Below, in pieces: positions 1 to 8,245 of a DNA stretch of 64,000 bases (within the stretch, counting starts at the first letter, position 1; each line of letters starts with the position of its first letter). The DNA lies in assembly GCA_003566885.1 (NCBI GenBank), contig PXBO01000060.1, positions 1-64,000 on the forward strand. The letters run 5' to 3'. The stretch is from Opitutia bacterium (GTDB lineage Bacteria > Verrucomicrobiota > Verrucomicrobiia > Opitutales > T3Sed10-336). Under the pieces are notes generated by a model that did no database searches, was not told the DNA's origin, and saw only the letters and a program-made list of their open reading frames with translations. Both the position numbers and the translations under genes were made by a program.

Positions 1-226
1 ATTCGTAATCCTCCACCCAGGCGCCGTCGAATCGACAGGCGATAGCGCGCAAGGTCCGATCCCGGGAGCGGTATTCCGCCACCCAGGCGCCGTCCGTCCC
101 CAAGGCGTCGCACAATCCCGAAACCAACGCCCGGAAAAACGGCAATCCCGTCTCCCCGGAAGTCCCCGCCACCAACGTGTCGAGCAACCTCTCCTCAGAC
201 CACCCCTCGATGGCTCCCGTTTTCAT
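1..226 (-). CDS. N-terminus of a GAF-type sensor protein (truncated by window edge)
   Basis: Minus strand from ATG at 226 is open to the window edge: MKTGAIEGWSEERLLDTLVAGTSGETGLPFFRALVSGLCDALGTDGAWVAEYRSRDRTLRAIACRFDGAWVEDYE; resembles the start of GAF domains of PVC sensor kinases. Not in the supplied ORF track. Confidence 0.6.
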   Translation of the reverse strand, partial: MKTGAIEGWSEERLLDTLVAGTSGETGLPFFRALVSGLCDALGTDGAWVAEYRSRDRTLRAIACRFDGAWVEDYE

Positions 227-475
227 GGGCTATTATGCGAGTTAACCGGGCAAAGCAGCATGCCCTGATAACCCTCCATTTTCGACAAAAACGTCCGAAG
301 CGCAATCGGCAAATTTGACATTGCCAGAAATTTCGCACATTTCGAACGGGTACCGGACCTGCACGTAATCCGCTATAAACCGGCCGGGAATCCAGGCGGT
401 CGTTGACAGCAACCGGAGGGTCACCCGATTCAACCCAACCCGGGGGACCAGGTACCAAAACGGGATCCGTTGGAG

Positions 476-495
476 GGCGTGGCTCCGCCCACGCC
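476..495. repeat. Dispersed hairpin family R1, copy 1
   Basis: TGGAG-GGCGTGG-CTCCGC-CCACGCC: perfect 7-bp stem, loop CTCCGC; related copies at 8191 and 42851. Confidence 0.75.
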
Positions 496-605
496 GCGGG
501 GTCCGGTGTTCCAGACGTTTGGCGCGGTCGAATCGGAACCCGCTGCCGTTTCGGTCCGGCACGTTTTGCGGCAACGGTCCCGCCAATGCGGGATTGCACT
601 CCGGG

Positions 606-649
606 AAATCCTGCGCGAAACGCGCAGAATTTCAGTAACAAGGGACTAA
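606..649 (+). repeat. Dispersed hairpin element R4, copy 1
   Basis: AATCCTGCGCGAAACGCGCAGAATTTCAGTAACAAGGGACT; perfect 7-bp hairpin at 611-627; related minus-strand copy at 8141-8186. Confidence 0.6.
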
Positions 650-670
650 TACCGTCCAGTCCTGAAACGT

Positions 671-735
671 CGTGGCGACGGGGTTTACCCCCGGAGTTCG
701 CCCCGGAATCTCCCGGGGTAAACCCGGTCGCCACG
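671..735. repeat. Long near-perfect intergenic palindrome
   Basis: CGTGGCGACGGGGTTTACCCC (671-691) pairs with GGGGTAAACCCGGTCGCCACG (715-735), 20 of 21 positions, 23-nt loop. Confidence 0.8.
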
Positions 736-761
736 GATTTGCTTTATCTTCAGATTTTTTT

Positions 762-955
762 CATACGGCTTAGAGTCAATGCCGCTCTCGGTTAAGCCCT
801 CGATCGATATCGGTATCGGTATCGAAAATCCGCCAACACAGCTGCTATCAATCACTTCGATTTGCTGCGCTATCTCCGCTTCCCTCCGTCGATAGCTATC
901 CCGATCCCGATTTCGATATTGAATTGAAAGATCCTTAACCGAGCATACGGCTTAG
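762..955 (+). repeat. MITE-like intergenic element R3, copy A
   Basis: CATACGGCTTAG direct repeats (762-773, 944-955) and CTCGGTTAAG/CTTAACCGAG inverted repeats (787-796, 934-943); interior matches 41588-41755. Confidence 0.65.
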
Positions 956-1024
956 GGTTCATTATTTCCCGTGGGCTACACTCGTTTCCGGAGTTCAACC
1001 ACGAATCAACCGCGGTTTTTGAGT

Positions 1025-2332
1025 TCAATTGCCGTTTCGCCCGGAACGCTCCAAAGGCAGACGCACCGACAGGGGTCTATCTTCGCCGTCACGTCTGATA
1101 GTGACATGGCTGTAAACTTTCAGCCAACCGCCGTCGGTCGTCATTTGAAAGTCACCGCCGGCCGGGTCGGGCGGCAGGGCTTCCAGGAAATCCGGAACCA
1201 GGTCCGGCAACGCCTCCGGCCAGGCGCCCTGCTCCAGACGATACCGCTCCGCCGCCAGAAGGATGCGGCCCATCCCCATGAGGGCGTTGCTGTTGCGCTG
1301 GGTGCGAAACACTCGTTCGAAATAGGTGAAGGGGCCGAAAGCCGGACGTAGCAGGTAATAGTTCCAATCGAACTCGGTGTAGGGGTCACTGATCGCGATC
1401 TGCTCGTCGAGGTCCGCCGCCTGCAACAGGGACTCCATGACATCAAGGTACCGCAACCAGTCGCGGTAATGGAGGCCGCTCAAGACGTACGCACGCGTGA
1501 ACAATCCCAACCACCCGTCCTCCTCCTCCCAGATCCCCCCGGACCGGTCCCTGAGCGTGGCGTTCATGATGGCCAATTCTCCCTCCAGCGTCCGTCGAAA
1601 AACCGGCGTTTCCGCTTCCTGAAAACTCGCATCGAAACGGAGGAGAAACGCTTCGGATAGCTCCGCCGCACTCAAGACACCTTCCAGCGCGTGGAGTCCG
1701 ATCGACAGGCCCGCCACATGGGTCAGGTGTGATACGACCGTAGGCTCGTCCGCCAGGAACTTGGTCAGGTTGAGAATGGCTATAATGTCCTCCGCGGCCG
1801 CCGGCGGATCCCCCTCGTGAGCCAGCCGTCCCGCATTCAAAGCCAGCAACATCATTCCCTCCCGCATTGAAGCGATATGCGGCAGCGTCATGTCATGGCC
1901 GTCGGCGAAATCCATCGTAAACCGCGCCCCCTTTTTGTGTGACGCCATCCGCAATCCCTCCAGCACCTCGGCATGGTTATCGAGAATCGCGGAAACCTCC
2001 TGATAAGTTTCCTCCGTGAACAAAGGCTCGCCCGGAATCCGTTCCCGAACCGGCCAATACCTCAAATTCCGCAAGGTGTTACGCTCCGTCTCGATGCGCG
2101 GAAAAATCTCTTCCAATAGCGGTCCGGCATCCTTCCCGGGATGCGGCCCGGAAGCGTAGTATCTCTCGGCCAGCCCCTCCAGGGTCACCGGTACCCCGGA
2201 CCGCTCAATGCTTTCCAGACGTTCCGCCACCACCCAACGCCCCGCCACCCCGCTCATCCAATAAACGACAAAGGCCACGAGAAACAACACAGCCAACGCC
2301 GAAACCAGGGGGTGACGCCACAAGCGCTTCAT
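1025..2332 (-). CDS. Hypothetical protein with N-terminal TM helix; paralogue of 13693-15111
   Basis: 435-aa ORF; shares 'A..RYR.E.G.WPE.L..LVP.(F/Y)L...P.DP' and overall layout with the 472-aa protein at 13693. Confidence 0.75.
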   Translation of the reverse strand: MKRLWRHPLVSALAVLFLVAFVVYWMSGVAGRWVVAERLESIERSGVPVTLEGLAERYYASGPHPGKDAGPLLEEIFPRIETERNTLRNLRYWPVRERIPGEPLFTEETYQEVSAILDNHAEVLEGLRMASHKKGARFTMDFADGHDMTLPHIASMREGMMLLALNAGRLAHEGDPPAAAEDIIAILNLTKFLADEPTVVSHLTHVAGLSIGLHALEGVLSAAELSEAFLLRFDASFQEAETPVFRRTLEGELAIMNATLRDRSGGIWEEEDGWLGLFTRAYVLSGLHYRDWLRYLDVMESLLQAADLDEQIAISDPYTEFDWNYYLLRPAFGPFTYFERVFRTQRNSNALMGMGRILLAAERYRLEQGAWPEALPDLVPDFLEALPPDPAGGDFQMTTDGGWLKVYSHVTIRRDGEDRPLSVRLPLERSGRNGN

Positions 2333-2383
2333 ATCGCAACAACACTTCCGTTACCGAATGAAACAGACAAGCCCTAACTTCAG

Positions 2384-2657
2384 ACCATCCTGGATCCGCA
2401 GGCCATTCGCGAGCTCAAGAACCACATCCGACGGCAAGCCCAACACGGCGGCGGGGTCATCATCAGTTCCCACCTGCTGCACCTGATCGAGGACCTCTGT
2501 TCCCTGTTCCCACCTCCTGGTCCTTCGCCGGGGAACGTGCCGTTATCAAGGGAGTCTCGCCCAATTCCGCGACGGCGCCCGGGAGGGAGGTTCCCTCGAA
2601 GACCACTTTCTCGCCGTCACGGCGGACTCGGAAACGGAAAACCACGACCAACCGTGA
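2384..2657 (+). pseudogene. ABC transporter ATPase C-terminal remnant (5'-truncated, frameshifted)
   Basis: ...TILDPQAIRELKNHIRRQAQHGGGVIISSHLLHLIEDLC, then after a +7 shift SHLLVLRRGTCRYQGSLAQFRDGAREGGSLEDHFLAVTADSETENHDQP*. No Walker A or signature region upstream. Confidence 0.8.
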
Positions 2658-3558
2658 ACCCCTTGGAACTCCTTTTTCGCCTGCAAACCAGGGCGATTCT
2701 GAGGAACTTGTGGCGTCAGTTGAAGCGCCCGGCCGGGGCGCTGATCGCGATCGCCGCCATCGCCCTGATCGGTTTTCTGGGCTTTGCATTCGTGGTCGAT
2801 GGAATTTATCTGGACGCCGGACTGGTCGCGGTCTTTCTCCCGCCGAGCCTTCTCGCCTTGCTCCTGATCGTTTGCCACCGGAACGGCTTTCTCGGGTTGA
2901 ACGCCTATGGACCCGGCGAAATCGATATTCTCTTCCCCGCTCCGGTGTCACGACGGCAACTCGTCATCTACGAACAAGCGTTTGATTTCTGTTTTTTCCT
3001 CGGCGCGTCGCCCTTTCTCGCACTTATGCTCCACGGCACACTCGGAGGAGTCGAGCGGGCCTTTCTCTTTTCCCTGATCGCGTTGCTCGTCGCGCAATCC
3101 CTCGTCTTCCTGCTCGTACAGCTCATCAACCTTTCAGCCCGCTACTCGGCCCGCACGCCCGGACTCCTCCGCTGCCTGCTTTTCATCGCCGCCCTTGTTT
3201 GGGTCATCGAGGCTGGATTCAGAATCCGGTCCCCGCCCTAGGGTTCTCGGCCCTGTTCTTTCCGGCTTTGATGATTGGGGGTGCCATCAACCTCGCCTAC
3301 CAAACCACGCTGGAGGAACCCATTACACCTCAAAGCCTGAACGGAGCCATCCACATGCTCGTTTCCATCTTTTTCGCGCTGCTCGGTCTCGTTTGCGCCG
3401 TTGTCACCGCCGCCGCCACCGCCTGGACGGTCACCCTGTTTCACCCGTCGGCCCCATGGCTGGCGTTCGCCCTGGCCTGGCTGACGCTCGCCGGCATTGC
3501 CCTCGCCTTCCTTCCCGTCGCGGCACGGAGCTTTACGCTCCTGAATACAACGGATTGA
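2654..3558 (+). pseudogene. Putative ABC exporter membrane subunit, frameshifted
   Basis: Hydrophobic ORF from GTG 2654 stops at 3241 and continues in another frame (3199-3558, IQNPVPALGFSALFFPALMIGG...); GTGA overlap with the ATPase remnant. Confidence 0.65.
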
Positions 3559-3620
3559 CCTCCTCGTCACTCTCTGGTACGCAAGCATCGCGTCTGCTCC
3601 AATTCTCTTATTTCACTGCC

Positions 3621-6356
3621 ATGAGCGAATCACCAAAAAAGAAGATCCCCGCGAAAAATGCAGCCGAATCCCAACCTGCGGATTCCTGCTGGGAGAAAGT
3701 TTATCCCGCAACCTTCAAAAACAGGGAGGCGGAGGCGATCGCGGCCCGCAATGGAAAGACGACACCCGGTTCCTCCGGCGGGCGCAACACGAACCAACCG
3801 CGCGTCGGCCTGGCGCTTTCCGGTGGAGGAATTCGCAGCGCCACCTTTTGTCTCGGGGTTTTGCAGCAGATGGCCCGCACCTCGGTCAAGGTCGGCCGCT
3901 CCGGCAAGGTTTCCCTGCTGCGGCAGGTGGACTATCTCTCGACCGTATCCGGCGGCGGGTACATTGGCAGCTTTCTGGGCACACTGTTTGTTCGTTCCCA
4001 CAGCCTCGCCCAGGTTGAGGCGCGGGGAAAGGAACCGGATGGCGAACCGGACACCACGCCGGCCGAACACGTCGAAGCCTGTCTGAGCGACACCCGCTCC
4101 GAACCGTTGAAGTGGCTGAGGGAGAACGGACGTTACCTCGCCCCCAACGGCACCGGCGACCTTTTGACCGCCGGAGCGGTCCACCTGCGCAACTGGATCT
4201 CAGTGGCCGTCGTGGTGGCGCTTACCCTATTGCCGTTGTTCCTGCTGCTGTTTCCGCTGGCTCACCTGGTTGGGCTTTCGAGCTACGTCAAAGAGAGTTT
4301 GCATACCTGCTTCGCCCGTCCCGAAGGCGCGTTCTGGTGGTGGAGTCCGGCCTGGGTGTTCGTGGGATTGGCGGGGATCGCAACCGTGGCCACGGGCGGC
4401 GCCTACTGGCTTGTATTCACCTCTTCGACACAAACTACCGCAAGAACAAGACCCCTCCGCATCCTGCGCCTGGTCGCGTTTATCGCTCCCTGGCCGGTGC
4501 TTTGGGTGGCCGGTATCCTCACCGAGGGGAGTTATACCCCCATCGCGGCGGGCCTCACGATTACCGCCGTTCTGGCGGTTGCTTTGTATCTCGGGGCGCG
4601 CTGGCGTTCCGGGGCACTAAAGATGTCCCCCACCCCGGACAACCTGCGCAAGATTCGAAACCGCCTGGCTCGCTGGTCGAAAGGCGCGCTGGCAGTTTTG
4701 CTCGCGACGGTCGTGTACGCCTTGGTCGATTCCCTCGGACAATCGGTTTACGTGAGTCTTCACGAACGCGGGTTCGGCAGGACAATATTCTTCATCGCCA
4801 CCGGCCTGGCCGTATTGCTCCCGGCCGTTCGCGCCATCTGGTCGCGAGCGAGCGAAACCAAGGAAGGACAACGAAGGAAGCTCCCGATCAGTGTGGTTGC
4901 GACGCTGATCTCCGTAACCCTCTTTCTCTTGTTCCTGGTCAATGTGAACCTGTTGGCCCAAGGGCTGGCCTGGGGATGGGCGGCACCCACCGCGGGAGAG
5001 ACCCTGCTTGAAACGTCGTGGTTGATCGCCGTATTGGCGCTGGGTATCAGCGTGCTGCTGGCCTGGGCCGGGTCGCACCTGGCATTCCTCAACGCCACCA
5101 CCAGCAATACCCTTTACGGCGCCCGCCTGGCGCGCGCCTACCTCGGAGCGACCAACCCGGTTCGGCATCAGGCCGGCGCCTTCAATGTGACCGAACCCAT
5201 GCCCGGCGACGACCTGGAACTCTCCGCCTACAAACCGCACGAGTGGGGCGGCCCGCTGCACCTTATCAATGTGACGTTCAACGAAACGATCTCTTCGAAA
5301 TCGAACCTGGAAAATCGGGACCGCCAAGGCATGGCGTTCACCGTCGGACCGGCCGGTCTCAGCGCGGGACGACAGTACCACGCGACCTGGAAGGAGGACA
5401 TCGGGAAGGTGATCGAACCGGTGGCGACCGAATCCCGAAGGACTTTCGAGATGTTTCCGGAGTCCGGAGCGGTCGAAGACCTGACCCTTGCCCGTTGGGC
5501 CTCCATCTCCGGCGCGGCGTTCGGTACCGGACTCGGCGGACGCACGAGTTTCGGCCTGAGCCTTCTCGCCGGATTGGCGAATATTCGCCTGGGTTACTGG
5601 TGGGACAGCGGGATCGAGCCCGAGGCGCATTTCGATGAGGGCGACACCCAGCGCGGCGTGATGCGTCGCAACCCGGACCGCTGGTTCGCCCGATTCTTTC
5701 CGACGCAATCGTACCTGTTCGACGAATGGTTCGCCAACTTCCACGGTCCGCGTCGCAGGCACTGGTATTTCTCCGACGGCGGGCATTTCGAAAACACCGC
5801 CGTTTACGAACTGCTTCGCCGCCGGGTGCGTCATATCGTCTGTTGCGATTGCGGCGCGGACCCTGATTACCGGTTCGCCGACCTGGCCAACCTGACACGC
5901 AAAGCCCGCATCGATTTCGGGGCGGAAATTCGGTTCGTCTCCCGCAACGAGTTGGTGGCCGCGTGCGACACCCAAAAGGTCGACCTTCCGCAAGAGGCCG
6001 GCAAGAGCATCGATTCGCCGGATACGTTTTGCAGGGCCGGGAGCGAAGAGAAACGTCCCAAACCACATGCGCTCCTGGCGGTGGTCCGTTATCCCGCCTC
6101 CACCTCGACCGAACCCACCCACAGCCTGATCCTGTTCCTCAAACCCGCTCTCTCCGGCGACGAACCCGTCGACCTCCGGGAATACCAGGCCCGGCACTCC
6201 GCCTTCCCCCAGGAGCCCACCTCCGATCAATTTTTCAACGAAGCCCAATGGGAAAGCTACCGCAAACTCGGCGAACACACCGCCCAAAACCTATTCGGCG
6301 AAAGCTCCTCCGGTCCGTTCTGGTTCACCAAACTCGATCCCGAAAAATTCTTATAG
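3621..6356 (+). CDS. Patatin-like phospholipase with multiple TM helices
   Basis: GLALSGGGIRSATFCLGVLQQ, DYLSTVSGGGYIGSF and FSDGGHFENTAVYELLRRR motifs; ATG at 3621 inside the longer ORF. Confidence 0.85.
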   Translation: MSESPKKKIPAKNAAESQPADSCWEKVYPATFKNREAEAIAARNGKTTPGSSGGRNTNQPRVGLALSGGGIRSATFCLGVLQQMARTSVKVGRSGKVSLLRQVDYLSTVSGGGYIGSFLGTLFVRSHSLAQVEARGKEPDGEPDTTPAEHVEACLSDTRSEPLKWLRENGRYLAPNGTGDLLTAGAVHLRNWISVAVVVALTLLPLFLLLFPLAHLVGLSSYVKESLHTCFARPEGAFWWWSPAWVFVGLAGIATVATGGAYWLVFTSSTQTTARTRPLRILRLVAFIAPWPVLWVAGILTEGSYTPIAAGLTITAVLAVALYLGARWRSGALKMSPTPDNLRKIRNRLARWSKGALAVLLATVVYALVDSLGQSVYVSLHERGFGRTIFFIATGLAVLLPAVRAIWSRASETKEGQRRKLPISVVATLISVTLFLLFLVNVNLLAQGLAWGWAAPTAGETLLETSWLIAVLALGISVLLAWAGSHLAFLNATTSNTLYGARLARAYLGATNPVRHQAGAFNVTEPMPGDDLELSAYKPHEWGGPLHLINVTFNETISSKSNLENRDRQGMAFTVGPAGLSAGRQYHATWKEDIGKVIEPVATESRRTFEMFPESGAVEDLTLARWASISGAAFGTGLGGRTSFGLSLLAGLANIRLGYWWDSGIEPEAHFDEGDTQRGVMRRNPDRWFARFFPTQSYLFDEWFANFHGPRRRHWYFSDGGHFENTAVYELLRRRVRHIVCCDCGADPDYRFADLANLTRKARIDFGAEIRFVSRNELVAACDTQKVDLPQEAGKSIDSPDTFCRAGSEEKRPKPHALLAVVRYPASTSTEPTHSLILFLKPALSGDEPVDLREYQARHSAFPQEPTSDQFFNEAQWESYRKLGEHTAQNLFGESSSGPFWFTKLDPEKFL

Positions 6357-6439
6357 GGCAATCTTGTGAATAGGGACACCTGTGTTTCGGCGGGCGGGGA
6401 ACACGAGCGCGTTTCCCATCAGTGCAACCCGTCACGGAA

Positions 6440-6463
6440 GGCGCTCGCAAGCGAGCACGCCAC
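6440..6463. repeat. Dispersed hairpin family R2, copy 1
   Basis: GGCGCTCGCAAGCGAGCACGCCAC; related copies at 26935 and 37934. Confidence 0.75.
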
Positions 6464-6595
6464 GGTTGGATCGGTATTCCTCCGATTTTGAGAGCTTTGA
6501 TGGCGGAGATGAAAACCGTGCAGGGGCGCTCCGCCACTCCGGTTTCAACCAGGCACAAGTCCCATTTTCCGAACGTTCGAATCCCTTTTGTCGTT

Positions 6596-8131
6596 CTACC
6601 GCGGTTCCAGTCGCCACTGCTGGTGGCTGGCTCCTTGATAAATCCCGCTCCGCACCGGTGCTCCCTCGTCGGTGGAACCCTCGGTCACTTCGACAGTCCC
6701 TCCTGTATTTGAAGGAACGATACGGTATTCGCCGCCCATGGTGCGGATGAAAGTGAAATTCTGGTGCCGGTTGCCATCCTCTTCTGCAAGATGCAGACCT
6801 CTTTCCGTGTCGACCGTAAGCCATTGGCCGCTCTCTACATTTTGCAGCCGGAACCGGTTGCCGCCGGCGTCTTCAACTCTCCAATGTTGATGGTCGCCTC
6901 CGGTGTCGGACGCCTGCCGGACCGAGGCCTCGCTCCGCACCGCGGCTTCCGTCACCTCCATCACCCGGCCGCTATGGCGGGCGACCAACCGGTAGACGCC
7001 TTCGGCCACGGTTTCTCCGATTTCGAAGCCACAGGCATCACCGTGAGCCTCCCCGTTCACCCGAATACACACCTCGGTCGCGCCGTCCCAGATATCGACA
7101 TCGTTGTTGCTGTTGACCACCACGCCATCGAACACCTGCACGTCGTTGGCTTCACGGTGAATGCTAACCCCCGATACGCGCGAGTCCGCGATATCGACGT
7201 AACCCACCCGGGCTCCGTTGACGTTGCCCATGTTGTAAAATCCGCGCGCGGATCCTCTCGAATGAATGTAGTCGATGCGGGCGCCACGGGTCACGTTGGC
7301 AAAGCGCACCGTCGCGTAGGTGCTTTCCGTCGCCACCCGTTCGCCGTAAACCGAGCGAATCCACACATCTCTCCCGTCGTTGATCTGGAGGCCGCTCCCC
7401 AGGGGAATATCGGAGGCGTTGACCCGATCGATGCGGATGTTGTCGACGCTGAACGTCTCCACCGCGTGGGTACGCGTGCCGCTGACCGTCACCGTGCCGA
7501 TCCTCAGCCCGGAAACCCGGTCAGGAGAATCCCGGCCGGTAGACATCGACGCCACCCGGATTCCCAGCCCCACCGGACTCTCGCCGGTGTGTTCGATGGT
7601 AATGTTGTCCAGGGTAAGATCGTTGCACCCCCGAAACCACAAGCCGTAGCGCGGGTTCCCCGTAACCCGGAGGTTGAGCACGGTGATTCCGTCCGTTCGG
7701 TCCCTGGCCACCGCCACCACCAGATCCCCTCCGTTGCAGTGGACCGTATTGCCGTGAAAATCCAGCGTCTGATGTTCAAGCGGCCGAATGGCATAAACAC
7801 CTTCACCGGGATTCGGCCCCGATTCTCCGGATTCCCGAATATTGATCGTCGCACCCGGAGCGGCATTCTCACAAGCGGTGTTGATTGCATCAAACATCCG
7901 GTCGCCCTCATAGAATTCCTCTCCGTTGACGGTCGCTCTCCAAACACCGTCCCGAAGAAAAACCTCTCCCGTCGAAGCCGCGGCCCGCAACCCGGGAAAT
8001 CCCGCACCAACCGCGGTTATTATAAAAACGAGAAAAATTCCCGGTTGAAAAATCCGGCCTGAACCCATTGTCAAATTTCGCATAAGCATTCTCCCGTTTT
8101 TCTCTGCCGGCGCCAAAGCGGCATCATGCAA
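6596..8131 (-). CDS. Exported right-handed beta-helix (pectate-lyase-like) protein with C-terminal ricin-B-type lectin domain
   Basis: Signal-like N-terminus; beta-helix text (LTLDNITIEHTGESPVG...); C-terminal repeats YRLVARHSGRVMEV...HQHWRVED...HQQWRLEPR. Confidence 0.75.
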   Translation of the reverse strand: MHDAALAPAEKNGRMLMRNLTMGSGRIFQPGIFLVFIITAVGAGFPGLRAAASTGEVFLRDGVWRATVNGEEFYEGDRMFDAINTACENAAPGATINIRESGESGPNPGEGVYAIRPLEHQTLDFHGNTVHCNGGDLVVAVARDRTDGITVLNLRVTGNPRYGLWFRGCNDLTLDNITIEHTGESPVGLGIRVASMSTGRDSPDRVSGLRIGTVTVSGTRTHAVETFSVDNIRIDRVNASDIPLGSGLQINDGRDVWIRSVYGERVATESTYATVRFANVTRGARIDYIHSRGSARGFYNMGNVNGARVGYVDIADSRVSGVSIHREANDVQVFDGVVVNSNNDVDIWDGATEVCIRVNGEAHGDACGFEIGETVAEGVYRLVARHSGRVMEVTEAAVRSEASVRQASDTGGDHQHWRVEDAGGNRFRLQNVESGQWLTVDTERGLHLAEEDGNRHQNFTFIRTMGGEYRIVPSNTGGTVEVTEGSTDEGAPVRSGIYQGASHQQWRLEPR

Positions 8132-8140
8132 TTGAATTCG

Positions 8141-8186
8141 CAGTCCCTTATCTCTAAACTCTTGCGCAAAACGCGCAAGAGATTCT
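8141..8186 (-). repeat. Dispersed hairpin element R4, copy 2
   Basis: Minus strand AATCTCTTGCGCGTTTTGCGCAAGAGTTTAGAGATAAGGGACT; 9-bp perfect hairpin (8159-8181). Confidence 0.6.
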
Positions 8187-8190
8187 GGAG

Positions 8191-8210
8191 GGCAACGCTC
8201 CGTCGTTGCC
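8191..8210. repeat. Dispersed hairpin family R1, copy 2
   Basis: TGGAG-GGCAACG-CTCCGT-CGTTGCC. Confidence 0.75.
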
Positions 8211-8245
8211 GCCGGAGGGCTTCCGTGTTCCCTATCGCCGGGGGC

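Noticed and set aside
195-795. Three overlapping ORFs in the first intergenic region
   Set aside because: Mutually overlapping, Arg/Pro-rich, and the region is occupied by repeats and palindromes.
4617-6287. 556-aa minus-strand ORF opposite the patatin gene
   Set aside because: Antisense to a well-supported CDS; low-complexity composition typical of high-GC shadow ORFs.
6560-6590. TTCGAATCCC string resembling a tRNA T-loop
   Set aside because: No acceptor, D or anticodon stem could be found around it.
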